The notes: generated by a model from the sequence alone, not told the origin. A stretch of 64,000 nucleotides of DNA from Trichobilharzia szidati (GCA_944472155.2 OX235277.1:26112804-26176803), one strand, 5' to 3'. Numbered from the stretch's first letter, positions 9,762 to 20,580 are shown. Numbers and translations: made by a program.

Positions 9762-10885
9762 CGACCAGCAACAACAACAGGCACTAACCGCCATCATATT
9801 TCTTTAGTGTTTATTATAGTTCTGTTTAGTTCTGAGTAGAACATCGGGCTTCAACAATACATCTCTACTTTCATCTTTTTTCTCCCATCCACTTCAAATG
9901 AGTCCACAATTGTTCATAATCTCTCATCTCCTCCTCTCACAGTCTCCACAATATTACCATAGCACTGACGACCCAGTCGTTGCCTACCATTAAGATTCCA
10001 CTGGACTAATGGCCTGAATTGAGCGCGATCTCATTCAATGGTTTTCTCCTCAACGTGTGCCCAGTCCATCTCCATTTTCTTCTGCATATTTTTGTTGAGC
10101 AATCCGCTCCTAGTTGGTTTGTTGTTAGCCAGAGTTTCTTGTTGCTAATTCTTTCTGGACGGCCGACTGGTCAATTGATCTTCAGTATGGAGCCAGCGAA
10201 GTGGGAAGTTGTTGATAAATGTCTGCAGTTAGCTGCTGGAAATGCTTTTCTTGATGTGCTCGCCAAGTTTCTGACCCGTATAGAAGAACTGACTGACATT
10301 ACATTGGTGTTGGAAATCCAAATCTTCCTCTTTATGCTGAGGCGAAGATTCTCAAACTGGTTTCAGTGTGATGAGGGTGTACCTTGTCTTTTTGTTTCTG
10401 GCTGGCTTTGATATCTTCATTTGTGCTGTCACCTGTGGTTGAAATGATGCTTACTACCTAGATAAGTGAAGGTAGGAAGTAACCTCTGTCAAATCACTCC
10501 TGTTAATGCGGAGTGGTGTTGGTCTTTGTTGGCGTTGCTGTTGGTTGATTAGTTGGCCATCTTCATCACCTCCGTCTTCCCTATATTCACCTGGAGTCCT
10601 ATCTTCGCTGCCTACCTGCCTCGTCTCTAAAGCCAGTTTCTTGGTATTCGCCTGTCTGCCAGTCGCGCGAAATCCAGATCTTCTAGAATCTTCTTATCGT
10701 TAAGTGCAGCGTGTTCCTGTCTCCTCACTATCCACGCAGAGTCTGACGTATGATCCACTCCACCACAATTATGAATATCAATGTGGGTGATAATAGGCAG
10801 GCACTTCGAAGGCTTCTCTGAGTTTCCCATTGTGGATCACCTTACACTGGACATTATCATATAGCCACCCATTGAATGGAGCTGA
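9762..10885 (-). mobile_element. RTE-1 3' half (-), nested; second copy of the composite
   Basis: This corresponds to 3,141-4,300. From 9,762 to about 9,790 there is a remnant of the host RTE-1 (+) linker (caacaacaacaggcacta). The minus-strand element then runs from its 3' end to an LYDNVQCKVIHNGKL-like block near 10,850. Landmarks on the minus strand are DKKILEDLDFA (10,690-10,660) and a VVDWIIRQT-equivalent near 10,755. The host element resumes in plus orientation at about 10,886. The left edge coincides with the end of the direct repeat at 9,761. Confidence 0.75.
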
Positions 10886-11535
10886 TAAAGAATTGTGGCA
10901 CCATCAGCAGGAGAAATCTGAAAGAAGTCACTTCTCTCAATTATCTAGGAAGCATCCTTAAAACTGTAAGGAGTCAGCACAGATGAGAATGATAAAACCA
11001 GAATTAGAAAGGTGAGACAAGCTTTCACTCTTCTGAAATCAGTGTGAGGATCTGATGCAGTCAGCATAAGGAACAAGATTCTGACTTACACTACCAGTGT
11101 CAACTCAGGTCTTCTTTATGCTTCTGAGACTTGACTAGTACATCAGGAAAAGCATTTGCAGCAGACCACTGCAGACCTTTATCTGCTGTTGCCTTCAGAT
11201 GGCTAGGTGGAAAGACTTAACAACAAGAACCTGTTACTCAACAAATATTCCAATGAAAATAGAGATGGATTCGACAAATGTTGACGGACCTCTGAATGAG
11301 ATCTCACGGAGTTCCTTAGAGGGGAACTCGACTTGGAAACGGAGGGTAGGGTATGATTCCGTGGCTGATATGCAGGAAATGCTGTGAGGAGGAGATGAAA
11401 GCTTATGGTGAATCGTGAGGTCGGCTAAAGAGGACTTCAGAGAACAATACGAAATGGTGATGTGATGTTGAAGTCCTATGTTCCGATAAGAAAACCAAGG
11501 GAATGATAACAGTAAATAATAAGCACCAAGCAAAA
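10886..11535 (+). mobile_element. RTE-1 3' end (+), right part of the second composite
   Basis: This corresponds to 4,300-4,935, with the same order of blocks: the NLKEVTSLNYLGSI region at 10,910-10,950, an FIC..LQMAR block at 11,180, EISRSSLEGNSTWKRRVG at 11,300-11,345, and an AAT-rich tail at 11,505-11,525. It retains slightly more open frame (11,199-11,387) than the first composite, but stops remain. Confidence 0.75.
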
Positions 11536-11841
11536 TAAATAAGGACACACACTATTCTTATAAACTATAAAACTCAAGTTTCAAAGTGGTGTGATTACAA
11601 TTGATATGATTATGAACAATAAATTTTGTTCGAAACGTCATCCAGTAAATAATACTGTTTCACTGTGTGATATATCTAATAAACAAACTAATATGGAATT
11701 TCTGTACATCAACTTAATAATAATTTATTCATGCTGTAAGCAGCAGTTGATAACAAGCCAACGGTACTATCTTATTCTGCACAAACTGCTGTTGCCCTCG
11801 CTTTATACAAATTCATAAAAAGGGAATAAATTTATGAAAAA

Positions 11842-12213
11842 TCAGTTTTGAGACTGGCTATAAGTCAAAGTTGCCTGGAGCAGTTCTAGTGAGAAGTAGT
11901 GACCAGTGAGGTCCATCCAGTCAAGTGTGAGGATGAAGTACCCACTGATGACACTGCTCGGTGGCAGTCGTGCTAAAATCTCGAAATGGCAGGAGTTAAA
12001 ATTCATGACTTGGCCTCTGAATCAGGTTCCAGTGAGTGGCTGAATGGTATACGAGATTGCCTTTTACCAGGAAGGTGCTTGGTTCGAACCCTTGTAGTGG
12101 ATGCGTCTTGCTGATGAGTCCCAGACTGGGATGAAACAGCTGTCCAGTACTCTAGTGTTGGTTTTCAATGTTTCTCTAACTGAAGTCATTTCGTAGTCTA
12201 ACCTGAAAAAGAA
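11842..12213 (+). mobile_element. SINE-1 copy with complete hammerhead core
   Basis: The order is head region, tRNA-like A box (gtggctgaatggt near 12,033), B box (ggttcgaaccc at 12,081-12,091), hammerhead (12,105-12,150), then the SINE tail. This is the only SINE-1 copy here that keeps every conserved hammerhead core base. It is part of the right direct repeat. SINEs of this type are transcribed by RNA polymerase III and mobilised by another element's RT; which partner is used here is unknown. Confidence 0.88.
12105..12150 (+). ncRNA. Type I hammerhead ribozyme (SINE-1)
   Basis: The CUGAUGA box is at 12,111-12,117. Stem II is GUCCC (12,118-12,122) with GGGAU (12,128-12,132), closed by a 5-nt loop. 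GAAA is at 12,133-12,136, followed by a palindromic helix III (ACAGCUGU, 12,136-12,143) and cleavage expected after C12,144 of the GUC triplet. Helix I pairs 12,105-12,110 with 12,145-12,150 (one mismatch, one wobble). The very short helix III is typical of hammerheads in animal retroelements, which are known to work best as dimers. Confidence 0.82.
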
Positions 12214-12311
12214 ATAAGCCTCTTATGAATTTAAAAATAAACTAATATTTATGAAAGTATGTTCCAATGACCCTAAAACGATTGATATTTCACACTTGAG
12301 TGAACACGACA

Positions 12312-12735
12312 TTTATTTTTAACAACTGTGAAGGCGAGCAGTGATATTAGTAGTCATTTTATTATTCACAGTAGGGCTGAGAGGAAATTGAAATTACCAC
12401 TGAGTCATTGATTTTAACTGTCTAGTTAAATAAATTCATTTTGAATAAAAAAAACTGTGTTAAAGCATTCATGAAAATAGATGAGTTGTCATCATTTTGA
12501 GGTGAAATAACCAATCTGATATTTTTCCTTCTCTGATCTTCCATCCCTTAGCTAAAATATGATACCATTGAGGATAAGAAATGAGACCAGACTTCGGGAT
12601 AACTTTAGCAAAGTTGGAGAACAGCAGCAATCACAAATGACCTTTAGACAACCAATCCCACTGAAGGGAAGAAAGTTAAATCTTACAAATATGATGCATA
12701 TTTCAAAATGTCAATTGCTTCAGTAAAATGCGATT
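12312..12735. other. No recognisable feature
   Basis: AT-rich sequence between the direct repeat and the CR1 tail. Nothing supported. Confidence 0.45.
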
Positions 12736-14490
12736 AATAATAATAATAACAGTGAGTCTGTTTCAAACAGTATTGTCGATTCAGTTTGAAAATTTTAGCA
12801 TGTTATAGAGTATTGAATCTAATGTTCTGTTGATATAGCAGCATGGTGAGGGGAAAAACGAAATTAACAGTTACAACACAGCTTAAATGATGTTAACACT
12901 TATTGAGAAATAATCAAGTAAAAACAAAAAATTGAGAGGATTATAAATATGAGAAGTACAATGACAATAAAATTTGATGTTGTAAGGATGGAGGAAAATG
13001 GTTTAGTTAATAGTGCAAAGAAGGTTAGTTAGTTCATGCCTAACGCTATTTTCATCATATAAAGTATGTGCCAAATATGGTATAGTGGAATTTTTATACT
13101 TAGACGTACGTGCATAAAGTCTTCTGAAATGACTTCTTGTTTTACCTGAAGAGACACAAGGTTGGAGCTGTGGGTAAAGTGGATGCTCACAATCTGACAA
13201 AATCCCTTTAGCAAATTTGTTGCATGACATCAAGTGCCCAGTGGGATAACACTCGCCATACTCACTGACAGTCTTCAGCGTCCTACGAAGTATCACATAG
13301 TCGTTTTTAAGCAATCCAAGAAAGAATAAGGGTGAACAGTGAAGAAGAACAGGTAAGATGCAAGAGTAGACAAACTGTAAGAGGAGGGGTTGAGTTATGC
13401 CCGAGTACCTTAACTTCCTAATGTAAAAAGTCGGACGAAATATTCCCTTAGAAATCGCTAAGACATGAGAAGACCAAGATAGGTCAGAAGAAAGAATTAG
13501 TCCAAGATACTTAACTTCAGACTTGGTTTCTATATCACTATCATCAATTTTGCAACGGTCATAGGAACCAACGGCTTCATTTAACTTTCGTTTACACCGG
13601 AAACTGAAATTAACAGTCTGACATTTGGAAGGATTTAGTTTTAGGCCGTTAGATGAAGACCATTTGGTAACTGCTGATAGAAAGCTGTTCTTCTTAGTAC
13701 AGTCTAGCTGGGAGTTAACAGACATTGAAACAGTTAGATCGTTCGCATACTTAACAAAGTTCATATCATCAGAGTGAGGGAAGTAATGCAAGAAGAAAGA
13801 TAACAGAAAAGGTGAAAGAAGTGAATCTTGAGGGACGCCAACCTCAGTGATCAATGAAGTGGACAACTTCCCCTTACATACAGTGTACTGATTTCTTCCT
13901 GAGAAATAATAATGCAGCTATTTGATAACCCATCATTCAGTTTGAGTTTCAGGAAGCCTATTCAACAAAATATCCCTCGGTACTGAGTCGAAGGCAGATA
14001 TGTAATCTAGGAAGGCGCCGCAAACAAATTTATCCCCTTTGTCTAAACTAGAGACACTGTTATGATGCAAGACTGCAGCTGCATCTAAAGTACTTCTACA
14101 ATGTTTGTAGGCGAGTTGTTTGGAATCATTAAAGGCTTTAAGTGAAGGTTCAAGACTAAGTAAGAGTAACTTTTCCATAGTTTTTAGAAAAGGAGAGGTA
14201 ATAGCAATAGGTCTAAATTTAATACACGTTCCAGTAGATGACTCAGGTATTGGTACAGTTTTATGTCCTTCCAAACAGCTGGCACGACATTTTTGGAAAA
14301 AGATTCATTAAATATGTCCATGAAAGCATAACACAGGATATCTGCACATTTTTTAAGAATAAGGCTAGGCAAACCATCTAGACCTAGGCTACAAGAAGGG
14401 TTCAGAGACTGGAGACATTTTAGAACGTCATTTGTATTGAAACCAGGGAAGCAGGTTTCATTAACAGTTGTAACACTAGAAAGTTTGGCA
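12736..14490 (-). mobile_element. CR1-like non-LTR retrotransposon, RT domain and 3' end
   Basis: The 3' end is the ATT repeat at about 12,735-12,750. The minus-strand coding remnant runs from about 14,490 to 13,003. Upstream pieces in shifted frames hold IPIPESSTGTCIKFRPIAIT (finger), AFLDYISAFDSVPRDILLNR (motif A with the first catalytic aspartate) and GVPQDSLLSPF. The long frame at 13,003-13,866 (287 aa) has FVKYANDLTVSM at residues 37-48, NPSKCQTVNF, LGLILSSDLSW and the family's C-terminal YARTSKYKNSTIPYLA. The catalytic box is YAND instead of YADD, so the RT is dead apart from the frameshifts near 13,870. It is of the clade that includes schistosome SR1/SR3-type elements. Confidence 0.85.
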
Positions 14491-14820
14491 TTTGTGGGAG
14501 AATATATTCTCCTATAACCCTAAATTAATCCTTACCACAAAAATAAACCTTACAAAATTTAAAATTATCCGATGAGCAGGACTCTGTGAATGTATAACAC
14601 TTATTGTGCTCATAACTATGGATGTGGCTGATTACTTCAAGTGGTCCTAAAAGTTCGGTATAGTGACTACTACAGTGAATTGATAACATCTGAGACGACT
14701 GTTCCAAATCCCGTCAACACACTTGTTAACGGATGATTCCCCACAGTTTAGTTACTGATAGCTTCTTTAATCCAGTTAAACAAAAACATACTCAAATTAA
14801 ATGTTGTTAATTAATCTGAT
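14491..14820. other. No recognisable feature
   Basis: A small minus-strand frame (14,525-14,707) shows no family signature. No repeat match was found. Confidence 0.4.
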
Positions 14821-14821
14821 G

Positions 14822-15165
14822 GCCGCTAGTGCTTGGCTACAGGATGAAGTTATTCGGAGTTGTAGTGAGAATTCGTGATCACTTGTGTCCACTAGGTCGA
14901 GTGTGAGGATGAATACTGACCGATGATATTCACTGGTGATGGTGGCCAAAACTCACGAACTAGCTGGAATTCATAGAATGGTCATCAGATCGGGTTTCAG
15001 TGGTTGAATGGCCCACAAGCTTACCTTGTAATCGTAGAGTTCTAGGTTCGAACCCGTGTGATGGGTGTGTACTACCGATGAGTCTCATACAATGAAAAAA
15101 CAATAGCTATCTATTACTCCCTGATGGGTTTCATTGCTTCTCTGACATGTTAATTCTTAATCTAA
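14822..15165 (+). mobile_element. SINE-1 copy, diverged
   Basis: The head (gtgagaattcgtgatcac), tRNA-like part (A-box-like cagtggttgaatggc near 14,998, B box ggttcgaaccc near 15,047) and tail are recognisable. The hammerhead near 15,065-15,110 is decayed: ccgatgag for CUGAUGA, and gaaaaaacaa where GAAACAGC is expected. Confidence 0.75.
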
Positions 15166-15229
15166 CTTCAAATCCATCACGATAAAAATTATTTCCGAAT
15201 GACTACTATTCATTCACACAGTTAGAAAG

Positions 15230-15960
15230 AAAAGAAACTGAGCAAAGAATAGTCTTTTCGATAACTTCCTCTTCTGCCTCTATAATTAAAAGTATATAAA
15301 GTTACACAGATTATTCTAGAATAATCGTCATTAACAATATTGGTGTTTTTAAATATTATCGATTTGTTAAGTAAGATCACAATGGAATTACAGTTCAATA
15401 AAGACACTCAAGGTATAATAAGCATAAAAATGTAATAGTAAACAGAATATCAGATAAAATTAAGGAAATCTCTACAACAAATCAAGGATCATTAAAAGCT
15501 TGATGGCTAATGTAACGGGGAAAGCGTCTGAACAAACTGAACCATCTTTCTCAGATGATATTAGATGGTTGGAGGCGATCGGCCACAGGAAGTCTTGGAC
15601 CTAGGTTTCGTGCTAAGAAAATTTCTACAACAAAATGCGGATCATTGAAGCCTTGTTGGACAAGGAAAGTATCATAACCAACTTCTTCTTTTAGATACAC
15701 AAGTTAAGTTTCTGAATGTAGATTCCAGCAGCCAGTCTCAGCAATATGTAATAGCCGAACTCTTAAGGTAAGGTTAAGAATACTTGGTGTGAGGTAGATG
15801 ACTTTGAAAGCTGCCTTGTTAACATCAATCTGGTGTTCTGCATCCTCGAGATGAGATAGAATAGCACTACATGAATGAACTTTGTTTGTCCCTTATTTAA
15901 CCACTATGCGGGATGGTGCTCGGAAACCCGATGAAAATCTCAGAAATTCTAAATTTACAA
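15230..15960 (-). pseudogene. PLE-F 3' end, split by a SINE-2 fragment
   Basis: The minus strand encodes the last part of a Penelope-like protein: EHHP..W-like codons near 15,920, HLEDAEHQIDVNKAAFKVIY near 15,850-15,790, NLTLRVRLLHIAETG near 15,770, a LCI-like tail, then the PLE-F untranslated end to 15,230. At about 15,545-15,617 a piece of SINE-2 (minus strand: cacgaaacctaggtcc and its tail) is inserted. PLE sequence on either side of it is repeated (15,466-15,507 resembles 15,619-15,660). Paralogues lie at 22,830-23,900, 28,041-28,690 and 29,130-29,640. Confidence 0.7.
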
Positions 15961-16324
15961 TATTCATGCCAGGTTGTAATCAGTAGGCGTATCAGTCAAA
16001 AGAAACAAAAGAAAGACAGTAAAAATACGGCCTAATTCTGGAAAACAGTTAACTGTACAAGGAGGATAAACGGTTAAGACAGTCAGACACACACCTCTGA
16101 GAAGTCATCTAACGTCATTCATGTTTGAATTGACGTTTGATTTATAGACATCTCATATGCGTGTTACTTCACACATTACTGGACTAGAAATTAAAAGAAT
16201 TCCATTGGTTGAATACCCTTCAGAAATCCTATTCTTTTCTATTGACTGTCATTATAGTTTTGTCCGATTTAGTTTTTATAACATTTTCTGTTAAGTTCCA
16301 TGAATTCCGATTAGAATATTTGGG
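15961..16324. other. No recognisable feature
   Basis: No repeat match, domain or structured element found. Confidence 0.4.
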
Positions 16325-16545
16325 GCTTCAAGTTTGAGACTTTGAAGTTTTAATTAGAGGTGGTGCTGCTGCTTCTTACTGGATGGGGCGTGAGTGGAAA
16401 AGGAGACTACTAGCTTCATACTCTCAACCTTCCCTCTTCCTCTAGCTTGCCAACATCTAGGTGAGATTTTTAGGAGTGTGTCAGTAGGGAATGGAGCCCT
16501 GGACCACATGCATGGCTGGAGGTCATTCTACCAGCGAACCACTGG
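16325..16545 (-). mobile_element. RSINE copy
   Basis: On the minus strand it starts with a ggtccagggctcc-type head, passes through acacactcct and a gaagctagtag tract (gaggctagcaa in the 9.0-kb copy), and ends in cttgaagcccc, the RTE-1-like tail. Same internal junction as the 9,017 and 35,880 copies, but more diverged and longer. Confidence 0.65.
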
Positions 16546-16970
16546 CACACCAGTGTAACATACTTTCCGTTTGTAGTCCATAGGTAAGGAGCTGAAACCA
16601 GAACTGATAGAGGATGAGTACAAGTACCTGGAAAAGAAAAGAGCCAATGTCTGTAAGCAACAGTCACACAGAAAGCTGACGAATTTAACAGTCCTTATAC
16701 AAGAAGGTATAACGCAATCTGGATACAGAGAAAGAAAATATGAAAACTAAGTAGCAGAAAATTTTCTGAACGAATAATTGTCATTTTCAATGATTCCTTC
16801 CTTCATAAGGCGTGTGAGAAGTTCTGAAGAGACCTGAACTGCAACGGAAGAGCTGCTCAGTGTCCCCTGGTTTTCATTGTTATGTCCAACTGATATCTTG
16901 GTTCCCGATGGAATTTAATTGACCCTTAAAAATTAGATTAATCCAATCCTCTACAAATCTCTATCATCTG
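16546..16970. other. No recognisable feature
   Basis: Nothing beyond short AT-rich stretches; RSINE similarity may extend some tens of bases into the left part. Confidence 0.35.
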
Positions 16971-16974
16971 ATTA

Positions 16975-17575
16975 CATTTCAGCTACAGGCGGAAGGAACT
17001 GATGAGGATATCAAAGCAAGGATCGCGGAAAACAAGGGAAGTTTTTATTTCTCTTAAGTCTCTGTGGAGGTCAGCAGCACTCAGCGTGAAAATAAGATCC
17101 GGATTTTCAACTCCAATGTGAAGTAAGTGCTACTTTCTATACAGATCAGAGACTTGGCACCGCACCGCGTCACGAAGGGCACTTCGATCAAACTACAGAC
17201 TTTCATCATCAGCTGCCTCCGCTCCGCCAGAAAAGATCAGCAACAGGGATTTCTGGCAGTGAGCGAACCAACCCATCAGGAACCGATTATGCAGCAAATA
17301 TGCAGGAAGGAATAGAGGTGTATTGTGGCCATACTCTGGGAAAGCCTTCAAGTGAAATCACACGCCAGGCCATCGCTTGAGTGTAACCCGAATAGGAAGT
17401 GGCGAGTTGGTTGTCAGTGCGAGGGTGACATGGAGGCGGCCATGTGAAGAGGAGATGGAAACATGGAGGCGGACATGGAGCCAGGTGAAAACGTTGGTAG
17501 TGAATCGAACCCAGTGAAGACGTGACGCTGAAGCCCTATGATCCTCTAGGAACAAATCTCATAATATGAATAACA
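16975..17575 (+). mobile_element. RTE-1 3' end
   Basis: The order of blocks is GTDEDIKARIA (16,998), SLWRSAALSVK-like codons (17,063), KIRIFNSNVK (17,095), TSDTWHRTASRRALRSNY-like (17,145), RKDQQQGFLAVSEPTHQEP (17,230), GHTLGKPSSEITRQAIA (17,330), then the WRRPCEEE-like tract (17,430-17,460), TWSQVKTLVVNRTQ (17,475) and the 3' border near 17,540. Stops occur in all frames. It matches 24,580-25,180 closely. Confidence 0.8.
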
Positions 17576-17950
17576 AATATAATGATAAAATAAACTGGTC
17601 ATTTACTGAAATCTAATCACATAACAGAGACAAGATAAGCTTAGTTTAAATCCAGAGGTTAACAAATAATAATAATAATGTGAAGCAAATTAGGTGAAAG
17701 GGAATAAGGAAGGCATGATAAGACATGAAATTATGAGATGATTACATCTCAGATAACCTAATAGTTAGCCAGGCGGTAAACGAAGAGGATAAATGTACTT
17801 TCTACATACACACGTAAGCTAAGTTTATTGTTGTTAATCCGTATAGGTATTGCATTATTTCCTAGTTAACCTTCATACCAGAAACTGTATTTTAGAGAAA
17901 AAGAGCGACTGTACAAGTCTAAAGACAACTCTGGTATAAGAAGGTTAAAC
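17576..17950. other. No recognisable feature
   Basis: AT-rich sequence with a short aataataataat run at about 17,668. Nothing else seen. Confidence 0.4.
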
Positions 17951-17954
17951 ATCC

Positions 17955-18880
17955 TGATTAAATCAAAAATCCAAAGGTTGGGCATGTTCTGTCATTAAAT
18001 TGTATACCTCTTTGCGTTCTCCCTTTGCTAACCATGCTGGATAGTGTTCATGAGCGCGTTTTACAAGCGGACGCATGGTACGGCCAATGTACTCAGCTCC
18101 AAATGAGCAAATAAACTTGTATCTGTATGTTGAAGTGGTCCAATGTGACAGCTTGTCATTCACTTGCTGGATGAGTAGTTTCTTGCAGAAGATTGTTATT
18201 CATAGGCTGAGTACGTTTTTGCTGAGAGACTTCGAAAGTCGTCTACGGAGAATTCCTCCTTCGTTATCACTTTTAAATTCGAGGTTCATTATCAGCAACT
18301 TGGACCTTTTCAGGTGTTTCCCTTGGTTTTAGATTCTTGTCTATCAATCTGGGTGGGAATTCATTTTCTATCAAGGTTCCTCAGAGATTTTGTAATTCTT
18401 CATCGAGTGACTCTTCAGTGCAAATCTTCTGGATCCTCAAGGAAAGAGAGCATATTAGGTATCTCTTTCTGCTCAGAGGCACACAACTTTGAAAGTTGAT
18501 AAACTCTCCGTTTCATCTGGGCTTTTTGTAGATAGATCTTCTTAGCGAACTGTCTGCATTCCTTTGTAGTTGAACGCCGAGGAAATGAAACATTCAGTCA
18601 GACTCAACTTCCAAAGTAAAGTCGATGTTTAGGTGGACGTTATTTAGGATATGAAGGAGATCACAATTCTCATCAGAGATAATAATGAAAGTATCATCAA
18701 CGTATCTCTTTTAGACATGGAGGTCGTCGATAGATGATGATGATAAGGAGTTGTTTTCTAGGCTAGCCATGAAGCAGTCAGCCAGGATGGGTCCTAGGAG
18801 AGAATGCACTGCTACTCCATCTACTTGCCTGTTTATTTCCTTGTTGTATATTTCCTTTCACAAAGAAACTTAATTGGCAG
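17955..18880 (-). pseudogene. PLE-C Penelope-like element, RT palm to GIY-YIG nuclease
   Basis: Minus-strand frames read, in order, DGVAVHSLLGPILADCFMAS (18,840-18,765), KRYVDDTFIII (18,715-18,680), FTLEVESD, an SLRRSIYKKP block (18,520), LIENEFPPRLIDKNLKPRE (18,380-18,320), and finally the nuclease in the frame at 17,963-18,163: YRYKFICSFGAEYIGRTMRP followed by KRAHEHYPAWLAKGE. The nuclease GIY-YIG core (Y.FICSFGA.YIGRT) is complete here. The GVAMGSP motif has become GVAVHSL, and at least four frameshifts or stops separate the parts. No paralogue in the window is this close. Confidence 0.8.
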
Positions 18881-18884
18881 TAGA

Positions 18885-19194
18885 AATGACAGTTTAATAG
18901 GGATATGATTGTATAATCGCTTTATTTTCTCGCATTTTGTCGATAACTTTCAATGTGACACAGTTAAAACATGTAAATATGGACGCACACACGCACACAT
19001 ACAGACATAAAGAAGGAAAAATTGACAGAAAATCATTCAGTTCAACTGAAGACGACATCATCTAAATATTGAGAGAAAATTAGAAACGACAGAGTAAATG
19101 AATAAAATTGCTAGACACATAAGAGATGATTTGACGAACAATCTAGTGATACCAAAGGCACTTAAATAGCACTTAAAAACAATATATGCATTAT
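18885..19194. other. No recognisable feature
   Basis: It contains a short acacacgcacacatac run at 18,985-19,005 and is otherwise featureless. Confidence 0.4.
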
Positions 19195-19497
19195 TATCAT
19201 AAAATTCACATTCCCTTTGTTTTCAAGTGGAACACAGGGCTCCAGCAGCATTTCTCCAGCTTCCCTCTGTTCTCTGCACTTTTTTTAGCTGACTTCCTCA
19301 CATCACTTACAGGCACATGCCTAACTCGTCGTTTCCCGTTCCGGTTGCCCACGAGTGTCTGTCTGGTGTGTGATGTCACTCTTCGGTGTCATCAGCATCC
19401 TGTGTTCAATCCACATTTGGCATACATGCTGATAAAAGTCTGTGCTAGCCTATTGGAAATGATCTCAGTAACACCACAAGTCTCTGAACCAATATAA
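19195..19497 (-). mobile_element. RTE-1 3' end, diverged fragment
   Basis: On the minus strand the 3' border reads ...gaagccctgtgttccacttg (from about 19,240 downwards), preceded by codons equivalent to the NRNGKRRVR and SDITHQTDT tracts. It is recognisable by order and spacing against 3,165-3,420, with strong divergence. Confidence 0.6.
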
Positions 19498-19510
19498 GAG
19501 TGTCGGTTAC

Positions 19511-19700
19511 AGGACTGATCACGAGCTGACATCAGTTAGAAAACCATTGGAAAACCAGCAACAGGGAGTGCTGGACAGCTGTTTCGTCAGACTAGTTTTG
19601 GACTCTTCATCAGTTTTCACCCACCACAGGGGGTTCGAACCCTGGACCTTCTGGTTAAGAGACAATCTCGTAGACCATTCATTAGACACAGAGACCTGGT
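19511..19700 (-). mobile_element. SINE-1 fragment (-)
   Basis: It contains the tail, the hammerhead-like part (minus strand: actgatgaagagtcc ... gacgaaacagctgtcc, 19,560-19,625) and the B box (ggttcgaaccc at about 19,630-19,640). The tRNA-like region is broken at about 19,690. The core insertion after CUGAUGA (gaagag) disrupts stem II. Confidence 0.75.
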
Positions 19701-19739
19701 CTAACTTTAGCCTATTAGCAGTATTTTACAGTTAAGCCA

Positions 19740-19993
19740 GATATGTATCGCGAATCGGCAGAAGCTGGAATTTATGGGCTGGCTGTTGAATTGAATCGGG
19801 TTCCAGTGGTTGATGAATGGTCTACGAGCTCGTTCACCTTGTAACTGGAAGGTTCTGGGTTTAAACTCCTGTGATGAATAAGTACTGATAAGGAGTGGCT
19901 GACGAAACAGCTGTCCAGTACTCTCTGATGCTCTTGACTGACACTCTGACTGAGACCAGTTTGTTATCAATCCCGAAATAATAATTATTCATG
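19740..19993 (+). mobile_element. SINE-1 fragment (+), left flank of PLE-A
   Basis: It shows cggcagaagctggaatttat, a tRNA-like part (cagtggttgatgaatggt), a weak B box (gggtttaaactc) and gacgaaacagctgtcc near 19,898-19,913. The end (ctctctgatgctcttgactg ... gtttgttatcaatcccgaaa, 19,922-19,982) is found inverted at 22,540-22,600. Confidence 0.75.
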
Positions 19994-20139
19994 GATAATC
20001 CCTATCCAGGCATTAATGAAAACAAAACACGTAGATCAGCGAAGAGTCTCTTTTCAACGGCGAATTCATCTTCTTAGCTGTACAATCGCAAATATATATG
20101 CATTGTTTTGTATATATGTGTACATTAAGTTTGTCAAAC

Positions 20140-20580
20140 AAAGTTACAATTGGCTAAGGTTAATTTTAACTAAACAAGTGAAGGTTGGTAATACAGGTCA
20201 AGAAAATTAAGTGAAACTAGGGTAGTAACAAAGGTGATGAGTTGTCACAAACAGTTGTAATAATAATAGTGAGTTTTACTCAGGATGCACATAGAAACAA
20301 AGTAGAAATTATGTAGGAGATCTAAGTGGATACAAGAATTATAATTGCTTAAGGTTATTTTAACTAAACAGGTAAAGGTTGGTAATATAAGTCAAGGCAA
20401 TTAAGTGCTAGGATGGTAACAAAGGTGATGAGTTGTCACAAACAGTTGTTAAAAGAAGTTATGCAATAATAATATGAATATTTTGATGAGTGAGTTTTAC
20501 TCAGGATGCACATAGAAACAAAGTAGATAATACGAAACTATGTCAGAGATCTAAGTGAATACAAGAATTATAAGCAACTA
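20140..20580 (-). repeat. Tandem duplication in the PLE-A 3' region
   Basis: Two ~200-220-bp units lie at about 20,150-20,345 and 20,350-20,575. Each contains the order gtgatgagttgtcacaaaca, tgagttttactcaggatgca and gatacaagaattata words. The 4.9-kb and 39.5-kb PLE-A copies have a single unit. The arrangement is direct and head to tail. Confidence 0.8.

Larger units (their letters stand above)
11700..12311 (+). repeat. Direct repeat unit, right copy (empty site)
   Basis: This second copy of the 8,966-9,761 unit lacks the RSINE insert. The uninterrupted target reads gcagcagttgataacaagcc around 11,741-11,760. It includes the SINE-1 at 11,842-12,213. Confidence 0.8.

Noticed and set aside
10019..10411. 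130-codon plus-strand frame
   Set aside because: Antisense of the RTE-1 3' half; hydrophobic composition is a by-product.
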